DNA from: Deltaproteobacteria bacterium
GTDB lineage: Bacteria > Desulfobacterota > DSM-4660 > Desulfatiglandales > HGW-15
NCBI GenBank assembly: GCA_020060215.1
Contig: JAGVAP010000090.1
Span: forward strand, 1-47,781
Reading direction: 5' to 3'
DNA length: 47,781 bases
In this document: positions 1 through 6,025 of the stretch, in pieces
How positions within the stretch are numbered: position 1 is the stretch's first letter
Layout of the letters: each line of letters opens with the position of its first letter
Translations under genes and position numbers: made by a program
The notes under the pieces: model-generated
Told to the model about the DNA's origin: nothing
What the model saw: only the letters and a program-made list of their open reading frames with translations
Databases searched by the model: none

Positions 1-2
1 AC

Positions 3-1004
3 GAAAAGGCGGTTAGGCTATATGGCGAGGCGGGAGATAAGAAGGGACAGGGTTCAAGCTTGCATCAGCAAGCCTGGTGTCTGCAGCCCGACAACAATCG
101 CGATGGTGATTGGGAAAAGGCTATAGATCTGTACGCAAAAGCCGTTCGGCTTCGTGGCGAGGCGGGGGATAAGAAGGGCCAGGGTTCAAGCTTGCATCAG
201 CAAGCCTGGTGTCTGCAGCCTGACAGAAATCCTAAGGGTGATTGGGAAAAGGCTACAGATCTGTACGCAAAAGCCGTTCGGCTTCGTGGCGAGGCGGGGG
301 ATAAGAAGGGCCAGGGTCCAAGCTTGCATCAGCAAGCCTGGTGCCTGCAGCCTGACAGAAATCAAAAGGGTGATTGGGGTAAGGCTCTGGCTCTGTACGA
401 ACAGGCGGCTAGGCTATATAGTGAGGTGGGAGACAAGAATAGACTGAGTTTAGTCGTCCATCAGCAAGGCTGGTGCCTGCAGCCTGACAAGAATCCTAGT
501 GGTGATTGGAAAAAAGCTTCAGCACTGTACGAACAGGCGGTTAGGCTATATGGCGAGGCGGGAGATAAGAAGGGACAGGGTTCAAGCTTGCATCAGCAAG
601 CCTGGTGTCTGCAGCCCGACAACAATCCTGATGGTGATTGGGAAAAGGCTATAGATCTGTACGCAGAAGCCGTTCGGCTTCGTGGCGAGGCGGGGGATAA
701 GAAGGGCCAGGGTTCAAGCTTGCATCAGCAAGCCTGGTGTCTGCAACCGAGTAATAATCCTAAAGGCAATTGGCAACTAGCTGCAGACCTTTACGACCGG
801 GCTGCTCGAGTACGTGGCGAGGCGGGAGATAAGAAGTGGCAGGGCCTCAGCCTTCATCAAAAAGCGGGGTGTTTGGTTCGTTGGGAATCCAAATACCACA
901 CGCCCGAGACACGCGCAATGTTCATTGAGGCCGCAAGACTAAGGCGCGAGGGTGGGGACGACGAAGGCGCTCGGAGTAGCGAGAAAGCGGCGAATGCACA
1001 ATGA
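3..1004 (+). CDS. TPR-like tandem-repeat protein, 5' end outside the window
   Basis: The reading frame is open from base 3, so the true start lies upstream. The visible 333 residues are almost entirely a 44-residue unit, recognisable by HQQAWCLQPD, then GDWEKA, LYAKAVRLR and GEAGDKKGQG. Each unit looks like a helix-turn-helix of tetratricopeptide type with a long connecting segment, close to the 42-44 residue TPRs of kinesin-light-chain style proteins. The last unit, from about base 855, is degenerate and ends in a charged tail. Such repeats normally form protein-binding scaffolds; no enzymatic domain is visible in this part, although one could sit in the missing N-terminus. Function is not assigned. 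Confidence 0.75.
   Translation, partial: EKAVRLYGEAGDKKGQGSSLHQQAWCLQPDNNRDGDWEKAIDLYAKAVRLRGEAGDKKGQGSSLHQQAWCLQPDRNPKGDWEKATDLYAKAVRLRGEAGDKKGQGPSLHQQAWCLQPDRNQKGDWGKALALYEQAARLYSEVGDKNRLSLVVHQQGWCLQPDKNPSGDWKKASALYEQAVRLYGEAGDKKGQGSSLHQQAWCLQPDNNPDGDWEKAIDLYAEAVRLRGEAGDKKGQGSSLHQQAWCLQPSNNPKGNWQLAADLYDRAARVRGEAGDKKWQGLSLHQKAGCLVRWESKYHTPETRAMFIEAARLRREGGDDEGARSSEKAANAQ
63..986 (+). repeat. Seven in-phase 132-bp tandem repeats inside the first gene
   Basis: Unit starts (the codon for H of HQQ) fall at 63, 195, 327, 459, 591, 723 and 855, exactly 132 bp apart with no indels. Units 1, 2, 3, 5 and 6 are nearly identical in DNA; unit 4 is more divergent and unit 7 degenerate. The array continues to the left edge of the window, where part of a preceding unit is visible. 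High DNA identity with perfect spacing indicates recent duplication or gene conversion. Confidence 0.95.
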
Positions 1005-1106
1005 ACGATTTGCCACGGTGATAGTTGGCAACACCTCCCGACAGCTTGTTTCAGGGGGCGTCGATGTCGGAAGAAACCAAGCCTCATAAGATGAGATTGC
1101 CTTCGG

Positions 1107-1619
1107 ATGTTTCTGGAGTTCCTGGTTCTTCTAGCGGCTATGATTGTTCAGGTAGTGGTGCCGCCTATCCCCGCGGAACTGATCGCTATCTGTGCGGGCA
1201 AACGATATGGCGTGGCAGTCACGACCGTGATTGCCGGCAGCGAGCTGCTCTTGGGCAGCATACTGGTCTATTGGCTGGGAGAGTGGATCGAGCATCGGTT
1301 CGGCCCTCTCTTTGATCGCAAGCAATTGCAGAAAGTCATGGAGCGGCTCCGGAGGATAGAGGTACCCCTGCTGCTGGTCAGGGCGCTCCCGTATAACCCT
1401 TCCGACCTCATTTCGAATGCCGCAGGCGTCCTGGGATTGAAGAAGAAAAGGTTCTTTCTTCTCACCTGTTTCACATCCTATTTCCGATGCTTCTTGCTTG
1501 CCCATTTCAGCGTAGCGATCAGCGGTTTGCATTCGCTGCTCGCCGTGGCATCCATATTGCTCGTTTCCGCCCTCGTGGCCGGCGCCCTGGTTTACGGGCG
1601 GCACCGGGCCTGGAAGTGA
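1107..1619 (+). CDS. Small DedA/VTT-family (SNARE-associated) membrane protein
   Basis: The 170-residue protein is hydrophobic, with several membrane segments and the family's central signature, an RALPYNPSD stretch followed by NAAGVLGL (about residues 92-110). VTT-domain proteins (DedA, TVP38/TMEM64) are inner-membrane proteins linked to lipid scrambling and envelope maintenance. The ATG at 1107 has no clear ribosome-binding site and a stop lies in frame at 1092. A better-placed start (ATG at 1064 behind CAGGGGGCG) is in another frame and encodes MSEETKPHKMRLPSDV before running out of frame. The N-terminus may therefore be frameshifted, or a short overlapping leader may drive translation. 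Family call is fairly secure; substrate unknown. Confidence 0.75.
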   Translation: MFLEFLVLLAAMIVQVVVPPIPAELIAICAGKRYGVAVTTVIAGSELLLGSILVYWLGEWIEHRFGPLFDRKQLQKVMERLRRIEVPLLLVRALPYNPSDLISNAAGVLGLKKKRFFLLTCFTSYFRCFLLAHFSVAISGLHSLLAVASILLVSALVAGALVYGRHRAWK

Positions 1620-1783
1620 GGGTGAAGAAGGCTGCCCTGAAACGGTCTCAGGTGGCGTTGGAACATCCGGGAACAGTCCACCACGTGATCCGCTGGATCA
1701 ATCGACATCGTTGGCGGAAGGAAAGAGCGCAAGGAATTCATCGTGGGCTTGGGGGAGCATGGATATGGCGGTCGTGAAGATGG

Positions 1784-2008
1784 TTATTCCGACTCCTTAA
1801 GCTTGTCTGCAAGCCAAATCTTGATAATGGATTGCCGGGTAACACCTCTGCGTTTGGCCTCTCTGTCCAGAGATTCAATCATCCAAACTGGGAAATCCAC
1901 ATTAACCCTCTTCTGCTCCAGCCCCGGCCTTCCGGCCCGGTCTCGGTCCAAGAATCGGGTCACGTTCTCACCTTGGTCAAACTTCTGATCAAACTTCTTC
2001 GCTTTCAT
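1784..2008 (-). CDS. brnA: BrnA-type (CopG-like) antitoxin
   Basis: This 74-residue protein has the usual two parts: an N-terminal acidic toxin-neutralising segment (FDQGENVTRFLDRD) and a C-terminal ribbon-helix-helix DNA-binding region (KRVNVDFPVWMIESLDREA, then GVTRQSIIKIWLADKL). In the family, the antitoxin binds the BrnT RNase toxin and represses the shared operon. It overlaps the 3' end of the upstream brnT remnant by 20 bp, the usual toxin-first order. A second, clearly homologous copy lies at 5132-5380. The gene itself is intact although its toxin is not. Confidence 0.85.
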   Translation of the reverse strand: MKAKKFDQKFDQGENVTRFLDRDRAGRPGLEQKRVNVDFPVWMIESLDREAKRRGVTRQSIIKIWLADKLKESE

Positions 2009-2257
2009 AGATCTCGATTTCCTCCTTCCTGGAACGCCGCACTGAAATCAACCTCACCTTCTCTCCCCTGTATGTGATTACGACCGACCAGTGTGTTGCC
2101 CCAGTTTTTCCGATCACCATGCTTCTGTTCTCGTCTGTCGTCTTCGCGGGGACTTCTACCTTTTCAAGATCGAACCAGAGATCCTGGGCCTGGAGGAAGT
2201 CGATTCCGTGCCGCTCCAATTCGATCGACTCTTTTGGGGATCGAATTCAAAAAGCAT
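1989..2257 (-). pseudogene. brnT: brnT toxin with a one-base frameshift near its start
   Basis: From an ATG at 2257 the frame reads MLFEFDPQKSRSN, the normal BrnT N-terminus. It then shifts, and the rest of the toxin (ERHGIDFLQAQDLWFDLEKV, through the GEKVRLISVRRS core to the end) continues in another frame from about 2216. Supplying one G in the TGGAG at 2218-2214 would give one 90-residue protein, the expected family length. BrnT is a RelE-fold ribonuclease toxin. As written, only a 76-residue form from a TTG at 2219 could be made, lacking the first strand. A sequencing error in a short G run is the main alternative. Confidence 0.75.
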
Positions 2258-2291
2258 GGTATAGAAAATATACCTTTTCTACGCCCTTGTC

Positions 2292-2600
2292 TCAGGTTTT
2301 CCCGTCCTCTTGTGCGGGACTGGCGTGGAGCTTCAGGCCGAGCGCCCGCACGACCTTGAGGACGGTGGCGAACTCAGGGTTGCCCTCGGGCGACAGGGCC
2401 TTGTAAAGGCTCTCACGTCCAAGCCCGGCCTCGCGTGCGATCTGCGCCATCCCTTTTGCACGGGCGATGTCCCCCAAGGCGGCGGCCACCATCGCCGGGT
2501 CTCCCTCTTCAAGGGCAGCCTGCAGATAGGCGGCCATATCCTCTTCGGTCTCCAGGTGCTCTGCGGCGTCCCAGGGTCTAGTCTTAATCTTCTTGGGCAT
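2292..2600 (-). CDS. HigA-like / probable addiction-module antidote protein
   Basis: The 102-residue protein has the layout of the chromosomal addiction-module antidote family: an N-terminal WDAAEHLETEEDMAAYLQAALEEGD segment and a C-terminal helix-turn-helix (MAQIAREAGLGRESLYKALS, then NPEFATVLKVVRALGLKL, about residues 51-92). In the family it neutralises a RelE/ParE-like toxin and autoregulates. The ATG at 2600 has a good site, AGGAGAG, and starts 11 bp after the end of the upstream toxin remnant. The antitoxin reads cleanly while its toxin carries several inactivating changes. Confidence 0.85.
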   Translation of the reverse strand: MPKKIKTRPWDAAEHLETEEDMAAYLQAALEEGDPAMVAAALGDIARAKGMAQIAREAGLGRESLYKALSPEGNPEFATVLKVVRALGLKLHASPAQEDGKT

Positions 2601-2611
2601 GGCCCTCTCTC

Positions 2612-2878
2612 CTAAACCTGACGCGCAAGATTCAGCGCGGCTTTGATATCTCGGTCCTGGGTGCGTTTGTCTCCACCGGCGAGTAGAATGACCAAGGTCT
2701 CTCCCCTTTGCGTGAAGTAGACCCGTTATCCGGGACCGTAGTCGATCCTCATTTCGGAAACTCCCTCTCCCACCGGCTTCACATCACCAGCCTGCCGAGA
2801 GACAGGCGACGGATGCGAACATTGATCCGTGCCCGTGCTTGTCGCGGCATATACCTCTGTCTCTCGGATTTCGATCAT
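2612..2878 (-). pseudogene. Decayed HigB/RelE-like toxin gene
   Basis: Read in three frames, this stretch gives the familiar order of a HigB-like toxin: MIEIRETEVYA, then RARINVRIRRLSLG in a second frame, then GDVKPVGEGVSEMRIDYGPG back in the first frame, then RVYFTQRGETLVILLAGGDK to the end. Between the first two blocks about ten residues are missing. The two frame changes cancel, but a TAA at 2728-2726 sits exactly where the family has Tyr in GPGYRVYF. The remnant would encode 89 codons against roughly 97-100 in relatives. The toxin must be inactive, whereas the antitoxin just downstream is intact. Confidence 0.85.
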
Positions 2879-2929
2879 GACGGATTGTATATGAGATACA
2901 GAAATGCAATTCCAAATGGGACAGTATCT

Positions 2930-3058
2930 TCATGCTTTGGCTTCAACATCCAGGTTGTTCTTCCTGATCCGGTTCCACAGGTTGGGGACCGTCGTGCCGT
3001 ACCTCTTGGCGACAAAGACCTTGGTTGAACCAAATGCGCCGCTCGACGCGCCGTAAGG
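2930..3058 (-). pseudogene. Possible fragment of a Fis-type helix-turn-helix protein
   Basis: On the minus strand the last 31 codons before a TGA at 2932 read KVFVAKRYGTTVP, then LWNRIRKNNLDVEAKA, which resembles the C-terminal Fis-type HTH of many regulators (AAKRLGI..STLWRKLKKYNL pattern). No upstream coding body can be followed, since the frame runs into the serine-recombinase remnant. It may be a truncated regulator left by rearrangement, or a chance resemblance. Weak call. Confidence 0.25.
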
Positions 3059-3066
3059 AGGGGAAC

Positions 3067-3165
3067 ATGGGACGGAAACCGAAATCGGCGGTCAGAAAGG
3101 CAGGACAAAAAGCGGTTGCGTACCTCCGTGTATCAACAGTTGGGTATGCCTTTTGTTGGAAATGA
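3067..3165 (+). pseudogene. N-terminal stub of a serine recombinase (resolvase/invertase)
   Basis: Behind a strong site (AAGGAGGGGAAC) an ATG opens a 32-codon frame containing KAVAYLRVST. That is the first strand and catalytic-serine motif (YxRVS) of serine recombinases. The normal continuation (Q and beyond) is absent: after VSTV the sequence turns to GYAFCWK and a TGA. The stub ends about 45 bp from the tRNA-Arg fragment at 3210, so the rest was probably lost when the neighbouring integrase element inserted or recombined. Not functional. Confidence 0.6.
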
Positions 3166-3209
3166 AAAAGGGCCTCTGACTTTCTCATAAGCCCTTGTAT
3201 TTACTGGTA

Positions 3210-3254
3210 TGGGCGATGCGCGACTCGAACGCGCGACCTTTGGTTCCGGAGACC
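3210..3254 (-). pseudogene. 3' half of a tRNA-Arg(CCG) gene (attachment-site half)
   Basis: On the minus strand the sequence runs from the anticodon loop CTCCGGA (anticodon CCG at 3249-3247) through ACCAA. A perfect T arm follows (stem GCGCG/CGCGC, loop TTCGAGT), then the 3' acceptor strand ATCGCCC and an A. The 5' half is missing: homology stops just 5' of the anticodon loop, 12 bp from the integrase stop codon. This is the footprint of a tyrosine-integrase site whose core spans the anticodon loop to the 3' end. The anticodon assignment is from the loop alone. Confidence 0.75.
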
Positions 3255-3266
3255 GTCCATCCTTCA

Positions 3267-4484
3267 TCATGATTTCTTTTCCGTGATGTTGACTACTTTT
3301 CCCTTCTTTTCTTCCTTCGGCTTCAGCGCCTCCGCAATGACGCCTTCTACCTGGTTTGATGCCCTCCGGAGGGTTTCGTCTCGAAGGTGTGAATAACGTT
3401 GCGTCATCCTCGGGTCCTTATGGGTGAGAAGGTGCTGGACGGTGTAGAGGTCTTGGCCATTGGAGACGAGCATTGAAGCATAGGTGTGTCTAAGACCATG
3501 GAGTGGTCTGAAGTCTTTCGGCAAGCCTGCCGCCTCCTTGATCCTCCTCACCTGGTGGGCGATATCCGTTCTCTCTTTCCCGGAGCGGCCTGGAAAAACG
3601 TATTCGCTCTCAGTCTTCCGGGAGTCGATTTCCACGCTCTTTTTGGGGTGCGTCTCAAGCAGCTTCCTTGCCGCATCGTTGAGGGGGATGACCTGGTCCT
3701 GACCGCCCTTCGGATCCCGGATGTAAATGAAGCCGCGCTCGAAGTCTACGTCCTCCCACCTGAGCTTGAAGAGTTCACCTCGCCTCATCCCCGTGAAGAG
3801 GGCCATCTTCATCATGTTCCCCGCTTGGATATTCTCATCTGCATCAATTGCCTTGAGGAGAGCCTTCAACTGTTCGGAGGTGAGGAACTCCGTACGGATG
3901 TTGTTTACCCTAGGTTTCTGTATCCGGAAGGAGAGGGGTTCGCAGAGCCGCCTCGTGACACCGAAGTTGACGATGCGTTGAAGAAGATTCAAGACGTGTT
4001 TTACCGTCTGCGCGGATTTTGTCTTCATGAGGTTGATCCGGACCCGGTCCACGTCCAGCATTGCGATCTCATGCGGTTCCTTCGCGCCGAAAGGCTCTTT
4101 GAGGTACAACCCGTAGCGTCCATCATCAGTCTTGAACCCTTTGTTGACGGACTTGTGAGCCTTGTATTCCTCCCACAACCGGTCCATGGTCCACTTGCCC
4201 GCCTCGGCCGTCTTCTCGGCCTTGATTCTCTCTCTCTTTTCCTGATTTGACGGCTCATGCCCAAGGATCTTCGCAGACCGTAGATTGTTGGCTCTGGCAG
4301 GGGTCATGTCATCTATAAATTGCCGACCAGCCTTCTCCTCGAACCGCTTCCCATTCCTTCGATATTCGATGTAGTAGATTTTTTCCGGTTTGCGGTCGAT
4401 GGGTGAGATGCCGTTGATGTAGTAAACCCCTCTATAGCCGCATGCGAATCGTTCCTGTTTTCTTTTGCCTTTTCCTTTACCCAT
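3267..4484 (-). CDS. Tyrosine recombinase / phage-type integrase
   Basis: The 405-residue protein has a lysine-rich N-terminus, a SAM-like core-binding domain (about 98-180) and a complete catalytic domain. Catalytic residues are visible: R234 in TGMRRGEL, a likely K259, H329 and R332 in HGLRHTYAS, H355 in LLTHKDP and nucleophile Y364 in TQRYSHL. It catalyses site-specific integration and excision of a mobile element. The ATG at 4484 follows AGGAGG with 6-bp spacing; a TTGACA occurs upstream on the same strand (4652-4647). Its 3' end abuts the tRNA-Arg half and a tRNA-Asp half lies 240 bp upstream. No other element cargo sits between them, so it looks like the residue of an island. Confidence 0.93.
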   Translation of the reverse strand: MGKGKGKRKQERFACGYRGVYYINGISPIDRKPEKIYYIEYRRNGKRFEEKAGRQFIDDMTPARANNLRSAKILGHEPSNQEKRERIKAEKTAEAGKWTMDRLWEEYKAHKSVNKGFKTDDGRYGLYLKEPFGAKEPHEIAMLDVDRVRINLMKTKSAQTVKHVLNLLQRIVNFGVTRRLCEPLSFRIQKPRVNNIRTEFLTSEQLKALLKAIDADENIQAGNMMKMALFTGMRRGELFKLRWEDVDFERGFIYIRDPKGGQDQVIPLNDAARKLLETHPKKSVEIDSRKTESEYVFPGRSGKERTDIAHQVRRIKEAAGLPKDFRPLHGLRHTYASMLVSNGQDLYTVQHLLTHKDPRMTQRYSHLRDETLRRASNQVEGVIAEALKPKEEKKGKVVNITEKKS

Positions 4485-4726
4485 TCAGACCTCCTGAAAT
4501 CTATGCTCAAGGTTTTGGAGAGCCCGGAATTCGACATTTTTGTATTCCTCCGGCTTGCGCGAACCGAAGGTCGCCCGTCCCCGCCACTATCCCCGCCATC
4601 CACGATGAAACATGCGGTACGAATGCAAACATAGTGGTATGATATTTGTCAAGTAAATTCAAGATTTAATGGAATAGATCGACAAGGCAGGAAAGCGGAG
4701 GACGAAGAGGTAAGTGCCAAAAATCA

Positions 4727-4773
4727 GTCTGTCACGCCGGAGGTCGCGAGTTCGAGCCTCGTCGTCCCCGCCA
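4727..4773 (+). pseudogene. 3' half of a tRNA-Asp(GTC) gene (attachment-site half)
   Basis: From the anticodon loop CTGTCAC (4729-4735, anticodon GTC) the sequence continues with GCCGG and AGGTC. A T arm follows (GCGAG / TTCGAGC / CTCGT), then CGTCCCC, G and CCA at 4771-4773. The matching 5' anticodon strand (CCGGC) is replaced by TCAGT and no 5' half exists upstream, so homology begins at the anticodon loop. A strong intrinsic terminator follows at once, as expected for the native end of a tRNA transcription unit. It is therefore a chromosomal boundary left by integration or recombination. Confidence 0.8.
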
Positions 4774-4782
4774 GAAAAAAAC

Positions 4783-4821
4783 AAGGGGTTACCGGGATTC
4801 ATCGGTAACCCCTTTGTTTTT
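4783..4821 (+). terminator. Intrinsic terminator downstream of the tRNA-Asp half
   Basis: AAGGGGTTACCG pairs perfectly with CGGTAACCCCTT across an 8-base loop (12-bp stem), followed by TGTTTTTAT. It lies 10 bp after the encoded CCA, the usual place for a tRNA terminator. Confidence 0.85.
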
Positions 4822-4822
4822 A

Positions 4823-5131
4823 TGTGTACCCGTCAATGTGTACTTTTTCTTTGGGGACGGACAGTCCAACAGCCTCCCTGGGTACTGAGGATAGCCAGAC
4901 TCGGTGTACACCGGGTATTCTGCCCGGTCATGAGTCCAGCGATCGGTTCCCTTAGCCGGGTTTAGTTCCAATTTGTTCATGCCGTAGTTCCAGAGAGCGA
5001 TCAAGTTCATTCAACTAACGGGTTAGCGGGGAGGTGTTGCGCTGGTTTGATCCGGAGGCAGGGCGGGCAACCGGTTCTTGGCGCCGGCGTGTCGGAAAGG
5101 GGGGGCAGGCCTCGAAGCGCCATAGGTACCT
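4823..5131. other. About 310 bp without a recognisable gene
   Basis: Between the tRNA-Asp terminator and the second BrnA-type gene I see no convincing coding frame, RNA or repeat on either strand. A decayed partner or old element end is possible but not supported by any readable motif. Confidence 0.5.
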
Positions 5132-5380
5132 CTAGCTCTTTTCGGCCGCGTCTTGACCAGAGGTTTCCTTCAGTTTGTCCGCGAGCCACATCTTGATGAT
5201 GGACTGTCGGGTCACACCCGTTCGCCTGGCTTCCCTGTCCAGAGACTCGATCATCCAGACCGGGAGATCCACCTTGACCCTTTTCTGCTCCAGGGCGGGC
5301 CGTCTGGCCTGGTCGCGGGCGAGGAATTGGGTCACGTCCTCTCCGCGGTCAAACTTCTCGTCCAGTTCTTTTGCATTCAT
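5132..5380 (-). CDS. brnA: Second BrnA-type (CopG-like) antitoxin, apparently without toxin
   Basis: The 82-residue protein matches the antitoxin at 1784-2008 along nearly its whole length (EKFDRGEDVTQFLARDQ, KRVKVDLPVWMIESLDREA, GVTRQSIIKMWLADKLKE), at roughly three residues in four. It carries the same acidic neutralising segment and ribbon-helix-helix domain. Its C-terminus has an extra TSGQDAAEKS tail. The brnT gene that should lie just upstream on the minus strand (5381-5640) cannot be recognised in any frame; that space holds the divergent hicB gene. It is therefore an orphan antitoxin, possibly retained to neutralise BrnT toxins elsewhere or simply in decay. Confidence 0.8.
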   Translation of the reverse strand: MNAKELDEKFDRGEDVTQFLARDQARRPALEQKRVKVDLPVWMIESLDREARRTGVTRQSIIKMWLADKLKETSGQDAAEKS

Positions 5381-5532
5381 AGCCTGAAGCAGTAAGCCTT
5401 ATCGGCGCTCCTGTCCATCCGATTGCGCGTTGGCAGGCAGCCGTTTCCGTGTGCAGAGTTTCGATTGACAGGCAGTTGGCCCTGGCTTACCCTGAAAAAT
5501 GAAAATCGACGCCTGACCAGGGGTTTGTTCTC

Positions 5533-5757
5533 ATGAAACAGCTGAAGATCGTGGTCGAAAAGCATCCGGATGCATATGTTGCCTATCCCCTTGGACTCAA
5601 AGGGGTGGTCGTTGGCCAAGGCGAAACCTATGAGGCTGCCCTGGCTGACGTCAAATCGGCGATCCAGTTTCATCTCGAGAGTTTCGGAGCCGATGCACTG
5701 GAGATCGATCCTCCCGTTCTGGAAGCCTTCGCTGCAGAAGCCCGAATAGAGGCCTGA
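5533..5757 (+). CDS. hicB: HicB-type antitoxin
   Basis: This 74-residue protein has the HicB N-terminal partial RNase-H-like fold: MKQLKIVVEKHPDAYVAYP, then GVVVGQGETYEAALADVKSAIQFHLESFG. In type II HicAB systems HicB blocks the HicA mRNA interferase and can repress the operon. No C-terminal HTH or ribbon-helix-helix is present, so it is the short form. Its TGA stop overlaps the ATG of the following frame (TGATG), as in coupled hicB-hicA pairs, but that frame soon stops looking like HicA. Confidence 0.8.
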   Translation: MKQLKIVVEKHPDAYVAYPLGLKGVVVGQGETYEAALADVKSAIQFHLESFGADALEIDPPVLEAFAAEARIEA

Positions 5758-5867
5758 TGCCAAAATTTCCTGGTCACCGAACCAACCGTCCCTCTCAGGA
5801 CAGTCTGTGTAATCTTCACCACACCTTTTCTATCCATCGGCCGAAAAGCACATCCTCAAAGACATAG
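5757..5867 (+). pseudogene. Possible truncated hicA toxin remnant
   Basis: A frame starting one base inside the hicB stop reads MPKFP, a common opening of HicA toxins coupled to this HicB form. It then loses all resemblance and stops after 36 codons. The HicA double-stranded-RNA-binding-like core and its catalytic His are absent from this and the other frames up to 6025. The five-residue match alone is weak; the supporting argument is the coupled position after hicB. Confidence 0.35.
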
Positions 5868-6025
5868 CGTGAAAAAGGTGTAGCACGTTCTTGCAGAAAG
5901 CACCTGCGGCCCGAGGCTGTCGTTTCGGCAGAGATCGTCGTATTCTTTGACACCTCATTGCTTTCCCGGTATAGATACCCCGCCGCCCGTTTGAAAAAAA
6001 TTCATGTCGGACGAGGGGTAATGGG

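Noticed and set aside
63..986. Regular 132-bp repeats considered as a CRISPR array
   Set aside because: There are no unique spacers and the whole array is a continuous coding frame of TPR-like units.
2726..2728. In-frame TAA in the HigB-like gene considered as recoding
   Set aside because: TAA is not used for selenocysteine or pyrrolysine, and the same gene carries a deletion and frameshifts, so decay is the simple explanation.
3486..4250. A 254-codon plus-strand frame opposite the integrase
   Set aside because: The integrase shows all catalytic residues and a strong ribosome site; the opposite frame has no recognisable domain.
5381..5640. Search for a brnT partner upstream of the second BrnA-type gene
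   Set aside because: No frame gives the BrnT start motif or core; only a non-homologous antisense frame of hicB is open.
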